DNA of 64,000 nucleotides from Rhizobium leguminosarum bv. viciae USDA 2370. GTDB lineage: Bacteria; Pseudomonadota; Alphaproteobacteria; Rhizobiales; Rhizobiaceae. The notes below the pieces were generated by a model that saw only the letters and a list, made by a program, of their open reading frames with translations, made no database searches and was not told where the DNA came from. The position numbers and the translations under genes are program-made. Position 1 is the first letter of the stretch. Each line of letters starts with the position of its first letter. Below, one piece after another: positions 61,501 through 64,000 of the stretch. The stretch lies in contig NZ_MRDL01000036.1 of assembly GCF_002008365.1 (NCBI RefSeq), forward strand, positions 609,676 through 673,675, read 5' to 3'.

Positions 61501-61751
61501 TCGGCGGCGTGCCGCTGGTCTTTGCCCATGGCGCGGGCGCCGAAGCGCGCGTTGCGCTCGGCTGGGTGATCGTCGGCGGTCTCGGTTTCGCGACGCTGGT
61601 GACGCTGTTCATCACGCCGGTCGCCTATCTGCTGCTTGCCCGCTTCGCCAAGCCGCACGCCCATGAGGAGGCGCGCCTGCACGAAGAGATGTCGGTCGCC
61701 ACGCGGCCGCGCGCTGCGCCCGACGACGAGCAGCTGCAGGCCGCCGAATAA
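58596..61751 (+). CDS. RND efflux permease (HAE family)
   Basis: A 1051-residue inner-membrane proton antiporter with twelve helices and two large periplasmic loops. Motifs: FVRRPILALVFNTLMVVAGL in helix 1, ELPDVDRPVVTVRTTFDGASP, and the proton-relay aspartate pair in LATGLVVDDAIVVLENI. The second half repeats the fold (LVLAAQFESVLSSLIIMSTVPLG and GVMAKNGILIVEFANQ). Related to MdtBC/MexF-like multidrug pumps; the substrate is not known. Co-translated with the adaptor. Confidence 0.94.
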   Translation: MSVTEIHQDRASGKQSFTALFVRRPILALVFNTLMVVAGLAAYVGVEVRELPDVDRPVVTVRTTFDGASPQTIDQELTKVIEGAVARVSGLKSISSTSSFGQSRVTLEFSDAIDLAVAANDVRDAIGRITQNLPDEADAPQIVKADSDSSAILRLAVTSTKLNMDDLTQLVENEVIDRLASVDGVADVEEYGDQEKVFRVDVDQGALASRGLTIGDLTKALDNAALDVPAGSLKSNTQDIVVRATANLQTPADFSNVILQDRVRLGDVATVMLGPRDGETALRSNGKPGIGLGIIRQAQSNTLNISTGIKAAVDQLSKTLPEGTTIAITSDDAVFIQGAIHEVVLALVLAAVIVTAVIYLFLRDWRATLIPAVSMPVALIGTLAAIYMVGFSINILTLLAIVLATGLVVDDAIVVLENIVRRRAEGMGPRAAAVLGTREVFFAVIATTATLAAVFIPLSFLPGQVGGLFREFGFVLAFSVGLSSIVALTLCPMLASRMLTKPMLEDHGVLGRFGGALANLYKWALHGCLNAPFVVILFSVIFAGAALIAFSTVKSELTPEEDRSLVMMRLTTPQGSSLEYTRDKMQLVEEYLQPLVDSGDIRNVFSISGQGGSLNSGFMVLTLAPWGERQRTQAEIVGDINQAASRVPALRGNAISSNSLRIRGAGSGVQMALIGNDHEALTAAAAKLVQALEATGQYETPRLTNEPSQAQVSVTIDRERASDLGIDITGLSTAIQSLLEGRSVVDVFVDGESYPVLLTSTTRPIDDPTDLENVFLKTGDGKIVPMSVIATMKEGSVAPQLNREQQLASVAITAGLRNGMSLGDAVSRVTALAEPLLPPGSRLLPLAEAATLEENSSGMALTFGFAIVIIFLVLAAQFESVLSSLIIMSTVPLGVACAVFALVITGSSLNIYSQIGLVLLVGVMAKNGILIVEFANQLRDRGEDVRSSIEKACALRLRPVMMTMIATILGGVPLVFAHGAGAEARVALGWVIVGGLGFATLVTLFITPVAYLLLARFAKPHAHEEARLHEEMSVATRPRAAPDDEQLQAAE

Positions 61752-62123
61752 GGCGTTCATCCGATTTCGAAGGCCGCCGGACTGCCGCACAACCCCTTAA
61801 ATCGGAATGGATTTAAGGATAAATTTTGCAGCAATTCAAGGTGCTACACCGTCCTTTGCGGGTCTGAAAAGACGCGGGGCGCTGTAATCCGGCGGCGCTC
61901 CTCATGGTGTATGAAACCTTGCGAAATAAGATAAATTACTTCTGAAGTTTAGTCGTTTGTTAAGCATAAACGGCAATGATTGTTATCAGTAACCGACTGG
62001 TCTTCTTCGTTTCTTGGAGGCCGCAACGCGCTGGAATTCCAGCGACCCCGGACATGAGAGTCCGCGCGGACGGTTCATTTCTTGTGCAGTTTGCGTCCTG
62101 TTGTGTTTTTGGAGTTTAGTTCC
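61752..62123 (+). other. Intergenic region upstream of the orphan flagellin gene
   Basis: A 372-base gap with a palindromic repeat at 61796-61887 and an AT-rich promoter-like part at 61915-61985. A TTAG-N7-TTAA match to the CtrA consensus with one mismatch lies at 61949-61963. A 5' untranslated region of over 100 bases is likely. Confidence 0.4.
61796..61887. repeat. Rhizobial palindromic repeat element
   Basis: CCTTAAATC and GATTTAAGG form a perfect 9-bp palindrome with a 6-base loop. It is followed by AAATTTTGCAGCAATTCAAG and then an imperfect hairpin around GGGTCTGAAAAGACGC that ends in CGCTGTAA. I recall this arrangement as a dispersed repeat in Rhizobium genomes. It lies 44 bases after the RND permease stop and may stabilise or end that transcript. 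Confidence 0.5.
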
Positions 62124-63122
62124 GTGAGTATTTACCAGCGCGTCTCGGTGGATGCGGCGCTTCATGTGCTGCGCGATATCAACCGCAATATGGCGGTCAC
62201 GCAAAACCACATCACCACCGGCAAGCGCGTCGCGGAGGCCAGAGACAATTCCGTCTACTGGTCTGTCGCGACCACTGCGCGAACCGACAACAAGGCGATT
62301 TCAGCAATCCAGGATGCGCTCGGTATGGCGGCGGCGACGATGGGAACGGCCTATACCGGCGTTCAGAACGTCATCGATGTCGTCTCGGAGATCAAGGCCA
62401 AGCTGGTTGCCGCGACCGAAGATGGCATCGACAAGAACAAGGTCAACGAAGAGATCAAGCAGTTGCAGGAGCAGTTGCGCAGCGTCTCCGAGGCGGCGAC
62501 TTTCAACAGCGACAACTGGGTGGTTCTCGACAACAACGCGACGCCGACCCAGCCGCGCCAGATCCCGGCCTCCTTCATCCGCAATGCCGACGGCACGATC
62601 TCGGTCGGCATGCTGAGCTACCATATCGACACGACGCCGACCGGGAGCACCTCCTCCAAGGACGCGCGCTACCTGATCGACGATCGCGCCACCGGTTCGG
62701 GCGAATACGGCGTGCTGACATCGGCCTATTTCGCCACCGAGCTCGGCGCCTCGCAGAATTATGTGCTGATGGAGAGCAAGAACGGCACGACCACGGGGCA
62801 GGTGGTGATTTCGCTCTCGGACGTCACGACGAAAGGACAGGTCAGCGAAATGATCAGTGTCGTCGATGCGGCACTGACGCAGCTGACGACAGTCGGTTCA
62901 GCCTTCGGCGCGTTGGAGAAGCGCATCAACCTGCAAAACGACTTCGCCACGAAACTCCACGACAACATCACCGCCGGCATCGGACGGCTTGTCGATGCGG
63001 ACATGGAGGAAGAGTCCAGCAAGCTCAGGGCGCTGCAGACGCAGCAACAGCTCGGCCTGCAATCGCTGAATATCGCCAACGCGACCTACGATACGGTCAG
63101 GCAGTTGTTCCAGAATTTCTAA
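62124..63122 (+). CDS. Flagellin, orphan locus
   Basis: A 332-residue flagellin. The N-terminal D0/D1 helix (VSIYQRVSVDAALHVLRDIN, ITTGKRVAEARDNSVYWSVA) and C-terminal D1/D0 helix (LGLQSLNIANATYDTVRQLF) are intact, with a variable middle exposed on the filament. It starts with GTG at 62124 after a GGAG site. No other flagellar gene is near; rhizobia carry several flagellin genes, some outside the main cluster, and this is one. It is not possible to say which named paralogue from this window alone. Confidence 0.9.
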   Translation: MSIYQRVSVDAALHVLRDINRNMAVTQNHITTGKRVAEARDNSVYWSVATTARTDNKAISAIQDALGMAAATMGTAYTGVQNVIDVVSEIKAKLVAATEDGIDKNKVNEEIKQLQEQLRSVSEAATFNSDNWVVLDNNATPTQPRQIPASFIRNADGTISVGMLSYHIDTTPTGSTSSKDARYLIDDRATGSGEYGVLTSAYFATELGASQNYVLMESKNGTTTGQVVISLSDVTTKGQVSEMISVVDAALTQLTTVGSAFGALEKRINLQNDFATKLHDNITAGIGRLVDADMEEESSKLRALQTQQQLGLQSLNIANATYDTVRQLFQNF

Positions 63123-63145
63123 GAGTGCGGTCACCCAGCCATCCG

Positions 63146-63189
63146 CCCTCGTGGTTCGAGACGGCCTTTCGGCCTCATGACCATGAGGG
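63146..63189. repeat. Palindromic element after the flagellin gene
   Basis: CCCTCGTGGT and ACCATGAGGG form a 10-bp arm pair with one G/T mismatch, enclosing a small GGCCTTTCGGCC hairpin. It lies 24 bases after the flagellin stop. It resembles a dispersed rhizobial palindrome and may function as a terminator, although no T-run follows. Confidence 0.5.
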
Positions 63190-63395
63190 CTGATTGTCGC
63201 GCTGGCCGCAGAGGCTATCGTTCTGCCATACCGTCGCGCAGGCGCACTACTCGCTAAAACTGGTGATATCTGCGCATTCCCGCAACATCGCTTCTGTTTC
63301 GGCGCCTGAAATTCCCCTATCAAGGGAACATCTTCATTTTCTTGCCGCAATCCTTGCCATTTGCTCGGATCAGTCGAACGGAGACCGTCCTGTCC

Positions 63396-64000
63396 ATGAT
63401 CAAAAAATTCGTACTTCTCGCTATTGCCGCAAGCTATCTCAGTGCCTGCACGACGACCGACCCCTATACCGGTGAACAGAAGGTTTCCAATACGGCGGGC
63501 GGCGCCGCGCTTGGCGCCCTCGGCGGCGCTCTCGTCGGCGTGGCTGTCGGCGGCGGCGGCCACGGCAAGCGCAATGCGGCGTTGATCGGCGCAGGCGTCG
63601 GCGCTCTCGCCGGCGGCGCGATCGGCAATTACATGGACCAGCAGGAATCCGAGCTTCGCGCGCAGCTCGAAGGCACCGGCATTTCGGTGACACGCAACGG
63701 CGACAACATCATCCTCAACATGCCCTCGAACATCACCTTCGACGTCGACCAGGACGCGGTGAAGCCGGGCTTCTATCCGACGCTGAATTCGGTGGCGATC
63801 GTGCTGCGCAAGTTCAACCGCACGCTGATCGACGTCAATGGCCATACGGATTCGACCGGCAGCCTGCAGCACAATCAGGACCTGTCGCAGCGCCGTGCGC
63901 TGTCGGTTGCCGATTATCTCGGCGGCCAGGGCATCGACCAGCGCCGCGTCTCCGCCGTCGGTTTCGGCCCGTCCCAGCCGGTCGCCTCCAATGCGAGCGA
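63396..64000 (+). CDS. OmpA-family lipoprotein with glycine-zipper segment, partial
   Basis: The first 201 codons of a gene that runs off the right edge. A signal peptide ends in the lipobox LSAC with Cys18 acylated. A glycine-zipper region (GGAALGALGGALVGVAVGGG and GAGVGALAGGAIGNYM) is followed by an OmpA C-terminal peptidoglycan-binding domain (ITFDVDQDAVKPGF, VNGHTDSTGSLQHNQDLSQR, RRVSAVGFGPSQPVASN). This YiaD-like protein anchors the outer membrane to peptidoglycan. GGAG lies 13 bases before the ATG at 63396. Only the last part of the OmpA domain is missing. Confidence 0.92.
   Translation, partial: MIKKFVLLAIAASYLSACTTTDPYTGEQKVSNTAGGAALGALGGALVGVAVGGGGHGKRNAALIGAGVGALAGGAIGNYMDQQESELRAQLEGTGISVTRNGDNIILNMPSNITFDVDQDAVKPGFYPTLNSVAIVLRKFNRTLIDVNGHTDSTGSLQHNQDLSQRRALSVADYLGGQGIDQRRVSAVGFGPSQPVASNAS

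Noticed and set aside
1..64000. CRISPR arrays, tRNA genes, insertion sequences, prophage or integrase genes
   Set aside because: I saw no regularly spaced direct repeats, tRNA-like cloverleaf with flanking integrase, or transposase or phage-like product in either strand; a tRNA scan was not possible here.

Overview
The window is a chromosomal segment of an alphaproteobacterium of the Rhizobium etli / R. leguminosarum type. The evidence is a high-GC genome with strong GC3 bias, the rhizobial order of the division and cell wall (dcw) genes, an FtsZ with a long Pro/Gln/Ala linker, rhizobial palindromic intergenic repeats, and the protein sequences themselves. No tRNA, rRNA operon, insertion sequence, prophage or CRISPR array was seen. 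Most of the segment is vertically inherited housekeeping DNA rather than an accessory island.

Layout. 1-5.3 kb: the 5' end of a PPi-dependent phosphofructokinase gene (minus), a TerB/J-domain protein overlapping a peptidoglycan amidase, a small lytic transglycosylase, and a tandem pair of FAD oxidoreductases. The first oxidoreductase has a perfect hairpin over its ribosome site and start. 5.4-5.8 kb: RNase P RNA. 6.0-20.1 kb: the main dcw operon mraZ-rsmH-ftsL-ftsI-murE-murF-mraY-murD-ftsW-murG-murC-murB, almost without gaps, headed by a 10-bp-phased MraZ-type operator. 20.1-23.4 kb: an interruption by an NAD-dependent epimerase, an MFS transporter and aquaporin Z. 23.6-28.6 kb: the second half of dcw, ddl-ftsQ-ftsA-ftsZ, then lpxC, bamD, recN and ligA to 35.5 kb.

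35.5-50.9 kb holds single genes and small units: a GNAT acetyltransferase, a DEDDh exonuclease, CreA, CheW with an eroded chemoreceptor fragment, an SCO copper chaperone, PrmA, an unlisted 57-aa basic protein with its own terminator, an M24 aminopeptidase, an AzlCD exporter, a DUF2164 protein, a DHFR-like reductase, nicotinamidase, an EF-hand protein, a small membrane protein, UvrD helicase and a VOC protein. 51.3-56.0 kb: the prkA-yeaH-spoVR stress operon. 56.2-64 kb: a class III cyclase with duplicated membrane pairs, an RND efflux pair, an orphan flagellin and the start of an OmpA-type lipoprotein.

How the genes work together: lipid II synthesis (MurB-G, MraY, Ddl), septal synthesis (FtsW, FtsI, FtsL, FtsQ) and the cytokinetic ring (FtsA, FtsZ) are made from two adjacent transcription units. 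Outer-membrane assembly (LpxC, BamD) and DNA repair/replication (RecN, LigA) follow directly. Translational coupling is pervasive (ATGA or TTGA overlaps at murE/F, murG/C, murC/B, ftsQ/A, yeaH/spoVR and the RND pair). I saw no clearly undescribed multi-gene system. The most unusual items are the start-codon hairpin, the phased MraZ operator, the chemoreceptor remnant that keeps its CheR-docking tail, and the small protein genes.
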